Below, piece after piece: positions 33,216-44,345 of a DNA stretch of 64,000 bases. Origin of the DNA: Delphinus delphis (lineage: Eukaryota; Chordata; Mammalia; Artiodactyla; Delphinidae); NCBI RefSeq assembly GCF_949987515.2, contig NC_082690.1:105522400-105586399 (forward strand), written 5' to 3'. Position 1 is the first letter of the stretch, and each line of letters starts with the position of its first letter. Made by a program: the position numbers and the translations under genes. The notes under the pieces were generated by a model. The model was not told where the DNA came from and did no database searches. It worked only from the letters and a program-made list of their open reading frames with translations.

Positions 33216-33336
33216 TTTTCTTTTTTTGCCCTTGCCACGCGGCTTTGCGGGATCTTAGTTCCCTGACAAGGGGTTGAACCCAGGCCCTGGGCAGTGAAAG
33301 CCTGGAGTCCTAACCACTGGACCGCCAGGGAATTCC
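33216..33336 (-). repeat. Short CHR-like SINE, reverse
   Basis: 'gccacgcggctttgcgggat', 'cttagttccctgacaagggg', 'ggaccgccagggaattcc'. Confidence 0.85.
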
Positions 33337-33400
33337 GTATCATTCCCATTTTATGAATGAGGAAACTGAGGCTCGCAGAAATGAGGTTCACCTGTGTCCT
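33337..33400 (-). repeat. MIR fragment, reverse
   Basis: 'attcccattttatgaatgag', 'gaaactgaggctcgcagaaa'. Directly abuts the SINE, which probably inserted into it. Confidence 0.6.
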
Positions 33401-34375
33401 TCACACCCCAGCTGTCTCCGTAGAAACCAGGAACGCTACCTACTAAGCCTTTGCACTGCCCACCACCGCACACCGATGGCAGCCCTTCCTTGCCTGCTCC
33501 TGGTGCAAGATGCTGGGCACTGGTGCCGCTGCAGGGAGAGGTCTGTGGGGATCCGAAGGATGGCCAGTCAGTGGACGTTCCCACTGCGCGCCTCCACTGA
33601 GCTGCCCTCGGGAGGACGCTTGAGGCTCAGAGGGCCCGGAAATGCTGGAGCTCAGGGCACACCTCTGACCACAGCGGCCAGGCCTGCCGGGCGGGAGGGC
33701 TCGCATGCCCAGAATAACTCACCAGAGTCAGCATGTTCCAGCTTGGGAGGGAAACCAAAGAGGCACTTTTCCCCAAGTGTCATGGGGCTGAGACATCAAC
33801 CACTGATGGGCCCTAAATGGAACCCAACTGAGGCCCTGTCCGCAGAAACGATTAGATCCGACAGGTGCTGAGCCCCGCCCTTGCTTCATTGTGATGGAAC
33901 TCACATCTGAGCAATGAACTGAGAGTGAACACTTCCAAACACACGGCCTAAGAAAAGTGTGGTAGCGTGATGATCTGTGACAGGCAGCCTTCTGGGGAAG
34001 TGGAAGCTTAGCACATTCTCTGGTTGCTTCTTACATTAGTGAAGAGTCTAAAAATTACTGCCCTTGTGAGGTTAGAATTCTGCAGAATCAAATAGTGCTT
34101 CAATCTCATTGTTCTTTGCAAACAGCTTTTCTCAAAGCTCTGATCAGAGTCAGGCAACTTGGGCTATCGTTCTGATGCCTTGAGACCCGGGGCACAGTCC
34201 TTTCCCTCTCAGGGCATCTCTGGTGGCCCCTGCACAGCTGACATCCCACAGGAAACCCTGGGGCACCCCAGGAGATGCTGCCAGCCCTGCCATTCCCTGA
34301 CTTAAATGGCCTCGTCCGTATTTACTGAATTCTCCCATTCTGAGACTCAAGCTTTCTATCTCCCTCTTTGAGAAT
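33401..34375. other. Intergenic, no gene called
   Basis: A 172-codon plus frame (33353-33871) begins in the MIR fragment and shows no domain or splice sites. The rest has no recognised element. Confidence 0.4.
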
Positions 34376-34388
34376 AAAGAATCCCATG

Positions 34389-34604
34389 GTGGGCTTCCCT
34401 GGTGGTGCAGTGGTTGAGAGTCCGCCTGCCGATGCAGGGGACACGGGTTCGTGCCCCGGCCTGGAAGGATCCCACATGCCGCGGAGCGGCTGAGCCTGTG
34501 AGCCATGGCCGCTGAGCCTGCGCGTCCAGAGCCTGTGCTCTGCAATGGGAGAGGCCACAACAGTGAGAGGCCCACATACCGCAAAAAAAAAAAAAAAAAA
34601 AAAA
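34389..34604 (+). repeat. CHR-2-type SINE
   Basis: From 'gtgggcttccctggtggtgc' to 'cccacataccgc' with an A tail. Exact 13-bp target duplication aaagaatcccatg at 34376-34388 and 34605-34617. The rightmost copy of this type in the window. Confidence 0.95.
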
Positions 34605-34617
34605 AAAGAATCCCATG

Positions 34618-35224
34618 TAATAACTGTAAATGGAAAGTAACCTTGAAAAATTGTACAAATGTAAAATATTTTTAAAAGATTAAAAAAAGGTAAATCCAAG
34701 GGTAGTTACTTCTTTCTGAAATTAACTGGGGTGTAATAGAACTAGTGACTACGTACAATAAAAATGTTCAAAATTTGAAAAAAAGAAGAATCTCAATGCC
34801 TGTCAGTTTATATTCTTGGTTCACTTTCCTTTTAATCATTTGCATAACTGAGCACAGGGTCTTCATCTTCTCCACATCCTTTCTCAGATTTAGAAACTTG
34901 ACTTGAACTTTGGACCAGCTGTTGTAATAAATGTCCCCTAGCAGAGCCCCTATGGTGGGCCACCCTGGGCCCCCTTCCCCTCATCCCCACAGCCAGTGCC
35001 CTTAGCGAGTCCCATGAGCTCTTCCTAAAGCATCCTGAATCCAGTGCCTTCTTGCCATTCACGATCCCCCCATCGCTACCCATCCAAGCTGCCATCTCTC
35101 CTGGGTGCTACCATGGTATCCACCTGCTGACCAGTCTCCAGCATCCTCTCCTCCCTCCTGACAGTCCTGTCCCCACTCAGAAGCCAGTGCTCCTTACATA
35201 AACATAAATTGGGACTTTCCAGTT
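34618..35224. other. Intergenic, nothing firmly recognised
   Basis: AT-rich to about 34850, then moderate GC with a possible L2-like phrase near 35100-35180. No exon. Confidence 0.4.
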
Positions 35225-35930
35225 CACTCGGTCATTCAACAAACATTTATTGAGCACCTACTATGTGCCAGGCCCTGGTATAGGCTTGGGGGATACACGT
35301 GGAACAAAACAAGTGAAAGTTTGTTCTTGTGGAAGGAAGAAAGATAAGTAAACACTAGTATGTCAGATGTTGGTCAGTGCAAAGGAGAAAAGTGAAGCAG
35401 AGAAATGGGGCAGGAAGTGCTGGTGAGGATGGGCGGTGGAGGGGGTGTGGTTTGCAATCTCCAAAGCGGGTCAGGGAAGGTCTGGCTGGGGAGCTGAAGA
35501 TGTGATGGAGTAAACCATGTGGGTAACTGTGGTAAAAGAGTTCCAGCACAGAGACCAGCAAGTGCAAAGGCCCTGGGGCAGCAGTGTGTGCTGTGTGCAT
35601 AAGGACCAGCAAGAAGGCCACCGTGGCCAGAGCCGGGTGAGGGAGAGGAAGAAGAGTGCATAAGGAGGTTGGGGAGACAAAGGGAGAGATGTAGCCAGAT
35701 CAGGCCCTGTAGGTGCCATAACGCCTTTTGGCTTATATTCTAACTGGTATGGGAGCCATAGCAGGTTCTTGAGCAGAGTAGGGATGTGAGCTGACTTGTT
35801 TTGACAGACTCACTGGCTGCTGTGAGTTTAGGTTGAAGGAGGTCAAAGCTGGAAGTGGGAGACCCACTGGGGTGAGATGTGACCCAAACCGGGGTGGTGA
35901 TATTGGAGGTATAAGAAGTGTTAAGAGTCT
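35225..35930 (-). repeat. Long L2 LINE relic, reverse
   Basis: Reads through the reversed L2 3' end: 'cattcaacaaacatttattg', 'agcacctactatgtgccagg', 'agtgcaaaggccctggggca', 'agatcaggccctgtaggtgc', 'ggatgtgagctgacttgttt'. About 700 bp, continuous and well ordered. Confidence 0.85.
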
Positions 35931-36009
35931 GCCTCTATTTTGAAAGTAGAGCCAATAGGATGTGCAGCTGCTGTGGGGCATAGGGTGTGAGAAAGGAATC
36001 GGAAAGGAT

Positions 36010-36210
36010 TTTGCTACAGAAACCCCTAAATGGCTTCCCATTGACTTGGGATAAATTCTTGACTCCTTTTCCAGGTCTGATATGCACCGGCCCCAGCTGG
36101 CTTCTCTGACTACTCCATCTGCCCATGCCACTCCTTGGTGGTAGCTCAAACGTCCCTACCTCTCTAAGTAAGAATTTCCCCAGACATTGCAGCGCAACAC
36201 GCTTCATGTT
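36010..36210 (+). repeat. L2 LINE relic
   Basis: 'aatggcttcccattgacttg', 'ggataaattcttgactcctt', 'tgcaccggccccagctggct' match an internal L2 3' segment in the forward direction. Confidence 0.6.
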
Positions 36211-36899
36211 TTGGGGCCTTCCTTGGTCTGTTAATGGTGTTTTGGTTTGTTTGTTTTGGTTTTAAATTTATCTATCTTCTTTTTGTTTTTGTTTGTCTCC
36301 TTCCCTACAATATAAACGCCATGGGCCAGAAACATTCTGCCTGACCACTTGCTTTGTAAAGTCGTCATGAACACGTGAAGAATGCCTGCACCCATGTAGT
36401 ACCGGCTTATTCATGTGAGTTGCCTATAGTTGTCTCAGCACCTGCAAGGTAAGCATTGTTCTCACTGTTCTATAAGGGAGGAAAGTCTGCCCAGAGGGGT
36501 TATATTTGGACCTACCCAAGGGCACACCTAGTTCTAGGAAGCCACAGAAGCAAAGTTTGAACTTGGGCCTATGGGTTCCAGAGCTTGTGCTGCCCCTTCC
36601 CAGGCCTTCCCGTGCTCTGAGGGTTCAGTGGCTGAACTTGATGCTTAGGTGGGCACGGCGGAGGGGGGGGATGGGTCGGGGGTGGCCGGGCTTGTTGAAT
36701 GATCAAAGGTGAGGTCTGCCATCCTAGAGGCCGCCTACAAGCATATTTGGAAGAACAACGTGTCTACCGCTCGGCCTTCGAGTACCATAATTAACGTCTA
36801 GGGTACACATTTAGTTTAAAAATAAAACCTCAACCCCCCACCCCGTCCCACCCCACTTCCCAGCCCGTGCAGCCCCCACCTGACTCCATCACCCGCCTC
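36211..36899. other. Intergenic approach to the LRP5 promoter
   Basis: Includes a (gttt)n-rich stretch near 36240-36290 and a reversed MIR at about 36450-36570 ('aagggaggaaagtctgccca', 'gtttgaacttgggcctatgg'). GC content rises towards the island. No other exon seen. Confidence 0.45.
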
Positions 36900-37360
36900 T
36901 GTCCCTGCCCTGCACCGACTCGCGGTCGCCCTCCCCAGTGTGAACAGGTGTCGCAGGGCCGCCCCCGACTGGACCCCGGCCGGGGTGGCTGCGGTCGCGG
37001 AAAAGCGCACGCACCTGGCTCGGGGCCCCTGGCTTCCAGCCCAGAAACTGCCTCACTGTGTGCTCTCGGGCAACCCCCTTCGCACGCTCCGCCCCCGTGC
37101 CTTAGTTTCCCCAACGGTCAAGCCCGGTCCCGGCAGCTCTACAGGTAACACACCTGCTTCCGGGACTTGATCGGCCCCCGGGCCCCGCGGGGTGCAAACC
37201 CGGCGCCCGACCCCGCGCCCCCGCGGAGCCCCGGCGGCCGGCCCCAGGGGGTCGGGGCCCCAGGCAGAGCCGCGGGGACCTCGTGCGGCGGCCGCCTCGC
37301 CGCGGGCCGGCTCCGGGGGGCGCCCGCTGGAGGGCGCGGCCGGCGCGTGGGGCGCGGGAG

Positions 37361-37383
37361 GGCGGCGGCGGCGGCGGCGGCGG
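37361..37383. repeat. (GGC)n trinucleotide repeat in LRP5 promoter
   Basis: Pure GGC run of 7.7 units upstream of exon 1. Probably 5'-flanking or extreme 5' UTR, not coding. Confidence 0.95.
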
Positions 37384-37512
37384 GGGGCGGAGACGCGGAG
37401 CGGCTTCCGCTCCCGCGCCTCCTGCCTCCTCCCCCGTCGTCCTGGTCCGCGGCGCCCGAGGGGGGAGGCGGCAGGCGCCCGGAGCCGCGCGAGGAGCCGC
37501 GGCCGCCGCGCC

Positions 37513-37527
37513 ATGGAGCCCGAGTGA
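37513..37527 (+). CDS. Four-codon upstream ORF in LRP5 leader
   Basis: ATG GAG CCC GAG TGA, encoding MEPE, with a strong initiation context (gcgccATGG: G at -3 and +4). It ends 32 nt before the LRP5 ATG, in a different frame. I recall the same start and stop in the human leader. If included in the mRNA, it would make LRP5 translation depend on leaky scanning or reinitiation. Whether it is transcribed depends on the unknown start site. Confidence 0.5.
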   Translation: MEPE

Positions 37528-37559
37528 GCGCGGCGCGGGCCCGTCCGGCTCCGGACAAC

Positions 37560-37641
37560 ATGGAGGCGGCGCCGCCCCGGCCTCGGCCGCCGCCGCTGCT
37601 GCTGCTGCTCGCGCTCTGCTGCAGCCTGGCCCCCGCCGCGG
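37560..37641 (+). CDS. LRP5: LRP5 exon 1, signal peptide (partial gene)
   Basis: LRP5 is the single-pass Wnt co-receptor that, with Frizzled, passes Wnt signals to beta-catenin; in mammals it controls bone mass and retinal vessels. This exon gives 27 codons plus one base: MEAAPPRPRP, PPLLLLLALCC, SLAPAA. It is a signal peptide with a Pro/Arg-rich N region, a Leu/Ala/Cys core and a small-residue end. Evidence for identity: human LRP5 also begins MEAAPP, has a Leu tract and ends exon 1 in PAPAA plus one base (phase 1), followed by a GT donor; here the donor is G|GTAGGT at 37642. The leader, including the upstream MEPE ORF and 'ccggacaac' before the ATG, also agrees with memory of human. The frame is open upstream but 37560 is its first ATG, with A at -3 and G at +4. 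The exon is three codons shorter than human, through fewer leucines. The mature protein begins in exon 2, outside the window. Confidence 0.92.
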
Positions 37642-38430
37642 GTAGGTGGGCGCGGGCCGGAGGGACAATGGCCCGGCCGCCCGGGCGGCTCGGCCGCCCC
37701 GCGGCCAAGTGCGCGGCGCCGCCTCGGAAGCGACTTTGGAAGTTGGGGGCGAGTTGGGGCGCGCGCCGCGGGTCCCCGCCGCCCCCCTGCCGCGCCCGCT
37801 GCCCGGGGGCTGCGCGCGGGCCCTTTGTCTAGCCCGCTCGAGCCCCTCCCGGGGAAGCCGGGTCCAGTCCCGCGTCCCTGGCCGGCGAGGAGGGCGCGCG
37901 GGCGGCGTCGACCCCGCCAGGTGCGGCGCGGGCGGGTCCTCACCTGCCCGGCCCCCGGGGCGCGCTCGGAAGTGCGCCCGCCCGAAGCCCGCCGGCCGAG
38001 GCCGTGCGGGGACCGGGGGGGACCCCGGCCCGCGGGCACGCACGGAGCGGGGATTTTCGGCCCGGAGGCAGGCCTTGCCGCCCTGTGTCGGGAACTCCTT
38101 CCCGACCTTGTTTCCGATGGCCGCGCGGCCGGCCTGCGAGCTCCGGGAACTGATTTAAATTGCAGAGAAAGTTCTGAACCGGGCGCCGGGCGGCCTGGCC
38201 TGTGGCGCTACCCCTTTCACCCGAGTTGCTGTCGGTTTCCAAACGGACTGACACCTGCCAGGTGCCCGGACGACCCGTCTGGCCGCTGGGGCCCCAAACA
38301 GTGACACCCGGCCGGTGTCCACCCCGGGCGCCGGCTGCGTGGGGCCGCCTCGGGGTGACGTGGTCCCAGCGCGCGGCGTGGGGCCTCAGCTGGACACCCA
38401 ACCTTTGGGAGATCGGGGACTGGAGACCTT

Positions 38431-39980
38431 TCTCTCCAACTTTTGGTGTGTCCCAAGGGGTGGAGTTGAGGTCAGGAGGACTCAGGAAACGAAGCGCCTT
38501 GTGAAAAGCTACACATGTTCTTTTAATTTGGAGATTGCCATGTGGTTTTTGAAGCAAGCCTCTCGCTACCTAAATCATTCTCTTCCGACGTGAGTGTTTT
38601 GTTTTTCTGGAGTGTGGCTGGCCAAGTGGACACGGGAGTGCGAGTCCTGTGCTCTCCAGGCTGCTGTTCTGCTGCGGGCAGTTGCGGGTGGGTGGGGGGC
38701 GGCTCCGGTCCCTTTGTCTGGGCCTCTTTAAGGCAAACAGCTGTCTCCCTGAATATTTCCAGTGTGGACACTGCAGGGAGGTGTCCTGGCCTGGCTCTGT
38801 GGTCACATTCCCAGCGCTGCGGCCCCTCCATTGAGGTTTGGGGAGCGGAGAGGGGGTAGTTTCCTCAAGTCCTCTCCCCTCCCAGCCCAAGCCCGGAGAC
38901 TCTTGACGGTTTCACCCCAAATTTGCCTGTGTCTCGGGAGCGTGTTTACATTCTTGGCCCTGTCTGATACGAGCAAAACAAGGTGACGACAAAACAATGA
39001 CAGTATCTGGGTAGTTCAGGCCAACCCTGCTCCTTCTCTTTCCGGAAATGCCTGGATCACGGAGGCAAAAGGGTTTTTTTTGGGAAGATGTTTGTTTTAA
39101 AGGTGGGGTTTCTCAGCCGGCTGCGTTGCTGTTCACTGTGTTGCAGTCTTGGATTTCCTGGACCTTTGGGGTGATGTTGCTGGGCTCCAGTGCCTGTCCT
39201 GCGGTTCGAGCCCCCAGGGAGAAGGAATCACATCTGTGGAGTTCAGTTGTGCAGGAGGCAGAAACAGACTCGATTATTTTAACGTTAGAAAGCATGTCGC
39301 CGCGAGGTTTTTAGAGCGCCGGCTGATGTGGAAATCTGGTCCTGAAATGGGACGAAAAGGAGGGATCTTGCTGCAGAACTCTTTTGACTGTTCTTGACAT
39401 GTCATGTCCCTGATCTCTGTGTCAGATTTATGCCACAGTCCGGAGTGGAGCCAGTAAGTTGGTAGCTAATTATTTTTCCTGATTGCTTCCTGTTGCCATT
39501 TGAAGCGGTGAGCCCACGGAAATGCCTTTGTTCTAGTGGTCCCGGTGCTGGGAATGGCCTGCCCCAGCCCCACGGCTCAGGCCTCTCCCTTTTAGCCGCA
39601 CAGAACTTGCTCCAGGACTGCCCCCTGGGTGGTTACTGCAGATGCTTACTGCCTGGCCCACGGGGAGGGCCCGGCAGGTGGGTACTGAGTTAACTAATTG
39701 CTGCGGAGAGTCCGCTGAGAGTTCCCCTAAAGGACCCTCTGCTTCCCAAAGCAGGGCCCACGTGCCTTGAACCCTCCCGTTCAGTTCCAAGAATTTACCC
39801 AGTGTACCCACATGATCCAGCATTTGCTGTGGAGATCCCGTCATATTTGGAACCCGTTTAATTTCAGCTGCACTGTGTCACCGCTCAGGCATTTAGCAGA
39901 ATTTGCACACGGGATGGGGGTGTGTGCAGTTAGGTGAGGACTCAGCGTGCCTTCCTGCCCCACAGCTTGGGCTTGCCAGG
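38431..39980. other. Intron 1, single-copy-looking DNA
   Basis: No recognised repeat. Moderate GC content directly downstream of the promoter island. A candidate zone for promoter-proximal regulatory elements, but no specific site stands out. Confidence 0.4.
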
Positions 39981-39984
39981 GCCG

Positions 39985-40150
39985 AGGGCGGGGGCTTTGG
40001 GGTCAGACCACTTGGGTCGAGAGGCTCAGTACCTGTTTGACTTGGGACACCTTACTTAGCTTCTTTGTATTCTGTGTCCTCACCTGGTCCCCCCACCCCC
40101 CAGCCAACATGGTCCGGAACGTTAAATGCTGCCTGGGAAACCCTTAGCAC
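39985..40150 (+). repeat. MIR relic
   Basis: 'ggggtcagaccacttgggtc', 'ctgtttgacttgggacacct', 'tacttagcttctttgtattc'. Diverged. Confidence 0.5.
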
Positions 40151-40344
40151 CATTCCTGGCCCGGGTGAGGAACCGGTGGTGGCAGAGCTGCAGTGCCTGT
40201 TGTGTAATGGGGTCCTTGATCTCTCTGCCTGGAAGGTCTAGAAGCTATTATCACACAGTCCGGATTTTTCTGCTGTGTGGGACCTTGGACCTCTAGCCCG
40301 CTGTCTGACTTGTTTATCGCTGCAGCACTGGGTGAGGGTTCTTG

Positions 40345-40500
40345 TGGTGGTTAACAGTGTGGGCAGAGCCTCGCTTGTCGGGGGAGCTTGGGCAGCTGAC
40401 TCCACCTTTGTGTACCCTAGTTTTCTCTTCTGTAAAATGGGTATAACAATACTTCCTCCCAATAGTTCAGTGAGTTGACGCGTGCCTGTATCAGGTCTTA
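40345..40500 (+). repeat. MIR relic
   Basis: 'gtggttaacagtgtgggcag', 'agttttctcttctgtaaaat', 'gggtataacaatacttcctc', 'gttcagtgagttgacgcgtg' follow MIR from head to tail. Confidence 0.75.
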
Positions 40501-40805
40501 TTATTGTTGCTGCTACTCTTGGTGCCTGGTGAAGCCCTGGGGAGAGGATGGGACGGAATGGCAGAGGAGGCCCGGGCCTTCGCTGTCGGGGTGTCCGGTT
40601 GACGGAAAGGCAAACAGAAGCTGACTGTGCAGCTCTGGGAGAGGTGGGCTCAGTCCCAGAGCCCTGTCCTCGAGAACTGGCGGGTCTCTGCTGAAAGAGG
40701 CCGGATCGCGCTGCAGAGTCTGGACATGGTCCAGAGAGCGATGGAAGCTTCCGGAGACTTTAGTTGGAGGAGGGGGATAGGAAACGCAGGGGAAACGTGT
40801 TGAAT

Positions 40806-41240
40806 TGATTTTTTTTTTTTTTTAAATTGAGGTGAAAATCGCGTAACATAAAATTAACCATTTTAAAGTATACCATTCAGTGGCATGGAGTACGTTCACA
40901 ACGCTGTGAAAGTTCCCCTTCTGTCAAGATAAAAACATTTCCATCACCCCAGAGTAAAACCCTGTACCCATTAAACCATAACTTCAACGACTTCCCATCC
41001 GCCGATCCCACGAATCGGGGTCTCTGTGGACTCGCGTGTTCCGGACGCTTCGTGTACAGGGAGTCATAGGCTGTGCTGCCTTCTGCGTCTGGCTTATTGA
41101 GCGGGATGCTTTCGAGGTGCGTCCACGCTGTAGCACTTGTCACTGCTCCGCTCCTTTCACGGCTGAACAGCCTTCCGTCACGTGGAGAGAGCACGTTTGC
41201 TCATCCGTCCACCTGCTGATGGGTTGACCTTGCTTGAGTA
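40806..41240 (-). repeat. L1 3' end, antisense to LRP5
   Basis: T-run then 'aaattgaggtgaaaatcgcg', 'accattttaaagtataccat', 'gctgtgctgccttctgcgtc', 'acctgctgatgggttgacct'. Many C/G changes at former CpG-type positions. Confidence 0.8.
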
Positions 41241-42479
41241 CTTCTCCCAGTGGGCACGGGATGGGAGCCGGTTGTCCTTGCGGGGTTTGGACAGTGGAGG
41301 CTGTTTAAAGCTGGGCCGGGGACGTGAGCAAATTAGCTTCAGAGCTGGGAGAGCCGGGCCAGGGGACAAGCTAAGGGCCCAGGGCTGGCCTCTGGCAGGG
41401 GAGGGGCGCTGGGAGGTGGACTTAATTACAGAAGCCCTGGGAGGAACTGGACATCTGCGGTTTAGGAGGCCTCTGGGCTGGTCACTTACCACGCTCTCAG
41501 AATGGGGAGCCTCTGACGGAAGCAGGGGGCCACGTGCAGCCCCTTCCCCTGCTGGGCCCGGGACACATTTGTGCAGGAAGCAGTGACCTCTCTGCTCTGC
41601 AGGCATCCTGGTGACAGAGTGGTTCCAAGCGCTGCTGACAGCTGTGGGCGGCAGAGGCACAAAGAGCCGGCCCCCTGGGCCCACCCGCCGCTGCGGGCTG
41701 CTCTCTGCTTTCTCTTCAGCTCAGGAAGTGGTGGTCTGCTAACTCTTGGCCTCAGTTTCCTCATCCACAAAATGGGGACGATGGCGTGTACCTTGCAGGG
41801 TGCTGGCTGGGGTTCAGTGAGGAGGAAGCTGAGGCGGGCCATCATGGGAAGGACGTGGTGGCAGGGGGAGTCCTGCCCTAGGCGGCCGTTTCCTTTTAAA
41901 AGAGTCCGAGGGTCAGAGTCCCAGACACCATCTTCCAGTGGGGGACTGGGAGAGGGGAGGGGTGTTGTGGGCGTGTTGACCTCAGGCTCCAGCAGTGGTG
42001 GCAGCTGCCTGGGGCTGGAACCTCAGGGTCTGATCGTATCTGTGCCCAGGGTCACATGTCCGCTGTCCTCTGTCCCCCTGACTCAGGATCTCTTTTGCCC
42101 AGGACCTTGGGAAGTTGTCCTGGTGACATCGCCTGTGAGCCCTTTTGCAGGGCTGGGAGATACTGTACTTGCTGGGTATTTTCTTATTTTCTTGGTTGGT
42201 ATTTGATTCAATGTAGATTTTTTTCAGTGCTTTCAGTTTGCCTGCATGTAGTTTTTCTAGTGGTTAAACTGAAGCCAGGAGGTGCCTCATCTGCCCACCC
42301 CTGGGCCCCACTGCCCTTTCTCTGCTGGGCCTGGGCCGTGTGGCTTCCCCGAAGGCCCAGCCGGCTCCACCCTTACCCCTCTGGGACCCTGCACTCTCAG
42401 GTCTGGAGTGTGGCCTCCTGAGGCTGTGGCAGGCCCCAGCTCTGCCACCCCGGCCTGCTTTTTCCCACCCTTAAGGTTA
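41241..42479. other. Intron 1, mostly single-copy; one MIR
   Basis: MIR core near 41735-41830 ('ggcctcagtttcctcatcca', 'caaaatggggacgatggcgt'). The remainder is unassigned; frames up to 211 codons on the plus strand show no domain. Confidence 0.45.
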
Positions 42480-43185
42480 CAATTTAAGAGCGGCATCGAT
42501 TACAGTCACAGTGTTGTGTGACTGTCACCACCATCTGTTTCCAAACAAAATTTTTAGCACCCCAAACAGAAACCGTATCCATTAAGCAGTCACTCCCCAG
42601 TTCTCACTCTACCCCCAGCCGCTGGTAACCTCTGTTCTTCTCTTCTGTGTCTGTGAATTTGCCTTTTCTAGGTATCTCATATTTGTGGACTCACATGATG
42701 TTTATCCTTTCGTGTGTGGCTTATTTTAATACTTTGTTTATCCATTCACCTGTTGCTGAACACGTGGGTTGTTTCCACCGTTGGCTATTGTGAAATGCCA
42801 CCGTGAACACGGGTGTGCAGGCATCTGTGTGAGTCCCTGCTTTCACTTTCGGGGGATATACCCAGAAAAATGAAATTGCTGGATCACATGGCCACTCTGT
42901 GTTTAATTTTTGAGGAACGTGAAACTGTCTTCCATGGCAGCTGCACCATTTTACATCCCCGTCAGCAACACACAAGGGTTCCAGGTTCTCCCCATCCTGG
43001 CCAGCGCTGGTTATCTTCCCTCTGTTCGGTCCTCACCAGCCTAGCAGGTGTGAAGTGGTGCCACACTGTGGTTTTGACTTGCCGTTTCCTGGTGGCTTAT
43101 GATGTTGAGCATCTTCACACGTGCTTGTTGGCCACTTTCTTTTACAAATATGTGTATTTTAAAATGCAAGACCTACATGAATACC
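42480..43185 (-). repeat. L1 3' end, antisense to LRP5
   Basis: 'ccccaaacagaaaccgtatc', 'cacctgttgctgaacacgtg', 'gctggatcacatggccactc', 'ggcagctgcaccattttaca', 'tggcttatgatgttgagcat'. Same L1 family as the copies at 24365, 40806 and 60840. Confidence 0.85.
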
Positions 43186-43229
43186 TATAAACAGCTTAGA
43201 CCCTTAACTGCGTGGTACCTCTTTCTGGG

Positions 43230-44345
43230 AAGACCAGTGTCCTGGTCAGAGATGACCACACCTTCAGCACGTAGTTTAGCGTGTTATTTTTGTTTTGAAC
43301 GTGTACTCGTATTTTTAAAAGCTAAGTAGTATTTTGTAGGACGGGCACACCGTATTTCATGGCTTTTACCCGGTTGCGGAGCACTTAAGTTTTTCCAGGC
43401 TTTAATTGCTATTACAGGGCGTGACACAGTGAATAACGTTGCATATGCATCTGTGCACGTGCATACAAGCATTTTTGTAGGATACCTTCCTTGTCAAAGA
43501 GTATGTTCATTTATACAATATTTTTTTAAATGAGTTAAGATCATGTGTTCTTTTATTTATTTGTTTGGCTGTGTTGGGTCTTTGTTGCTGTGTGTGGGCT
43601 TTCTCTAGTTGCGGCGAGCGGGGCCTACTCTTCGTTGTGGTGCGTGGGCTTCTCATTGCGGTGGCTTCTCTTGTTGCGGAGCACGGGCTCTAGGCGCATG
43701 GGCTTCAGTAGTTGTGGCATGTGGGCTCAGTAGTTGTGGCTCACGGGCTTAGTTGCTCTGCGGCATGTGGGATCTTCCTGGACCATGGCTCAAACCCATG
43801 TCCTCTGCGTTGGCAGACGGATTCTTAACCACTGCGCCACCAGGGAAGTCCCATTTATACAATTTTAAAGATACTGACAAATTCCTCCAAAAAGGCTGCA
43901 CCAATTTATACCCTACCAGGCATCTCTGAGGGTACATACTTTTCCTTCTCCTTTCGGTGCTGGGAATCACCAGATTCTATTTTTAAAAATCAATTTGGTT
44001 AAAAATTATAACACATTTTGGTTTGCACTTCCCTTCATTACTGGCTTATGTGCAAATTGCCTACTCTTATCCTTGGCCCATTTTCCTGTTGAGTTGCTTA
44101 TCCTTTTCTTATTGATTTGTAGGAACTTTTTATTTGATGTGGACATTCATTCTTTATTATATTTGTTCCAGATTTTTCTTCTCATCTGTAGCTAGTCCTT
44201 CATCCTTGTTTCTGGTGGTTTATTATGACGAAGACATTAGAAAGTTTCATGTAACAAAACTCAAGTCTTTTCTCTTACGGGTTCTGGGTTCCATGCCTTG
44301 TTTCTCTACCCCAAGACTATAAATACATCTTCCTTTATTTTCTTC
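43230..44345 (-). repeat. Second antisense L1 relic, split by SINE
   Basis: Before the SINE 'ttaattgctattacagggcg'; after it 'caaattcctccaaaaaggct', 'gttgagttgcttatcctttt', 'cttattgatttgtaggaact'. Reversed old L1 ORF2 and 3' sequence. More diverged than the preceding fragment, so a separate insertion. Confidence 0.65.
43520..43851 (-). repeat. CHR-1-type SINE, reverse (in LRP5 intron 1)
   Basis: 'ggctgtgttgggtctttgtt' to 'gccaccagggaagtccc'. Exact 12-bp target duplication catttatacaat at 43508-43519 and 43852-43863. Confidence 0.93.

Larger units (their letters stand above)
36900..38430 (+). promoter_or_regulatory. LRP5: LRP5 CpG-island promoter
   Basis: Very GC- and CpG-rich region surrounding the LRP5 start codon, with no TATA box. 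A (GGC)n tract lies at 37361-37383 and a GC box (ggggcggag) just after it near 37384-37392, about 175 bp before the ATG. GC content falls back by about 38450. The transcription start cannot be read from sequence; by comparison with what I recall of human LRP5 it should lie within roughly 100 bp of the ATG. A composition of this kind fits the broad expression known for LRP5. Confidence 0.85.

Noticed and set aside
37167..37559. N-terminal extension of LRP5 using the open frame upstream of the ATG
   Set aside because: The frame is open but has no ATG before 37560; it is most likely 5' UTR and promoter.
37053..38043. Minus-strand frames of 328 and 313 codons over the LRP5 promoter
   Set aside because: Low-complexity Arg/Pro/Ala/Gly translations expected from stop-poor GC-rich DNA, opposite a recognised first exon.
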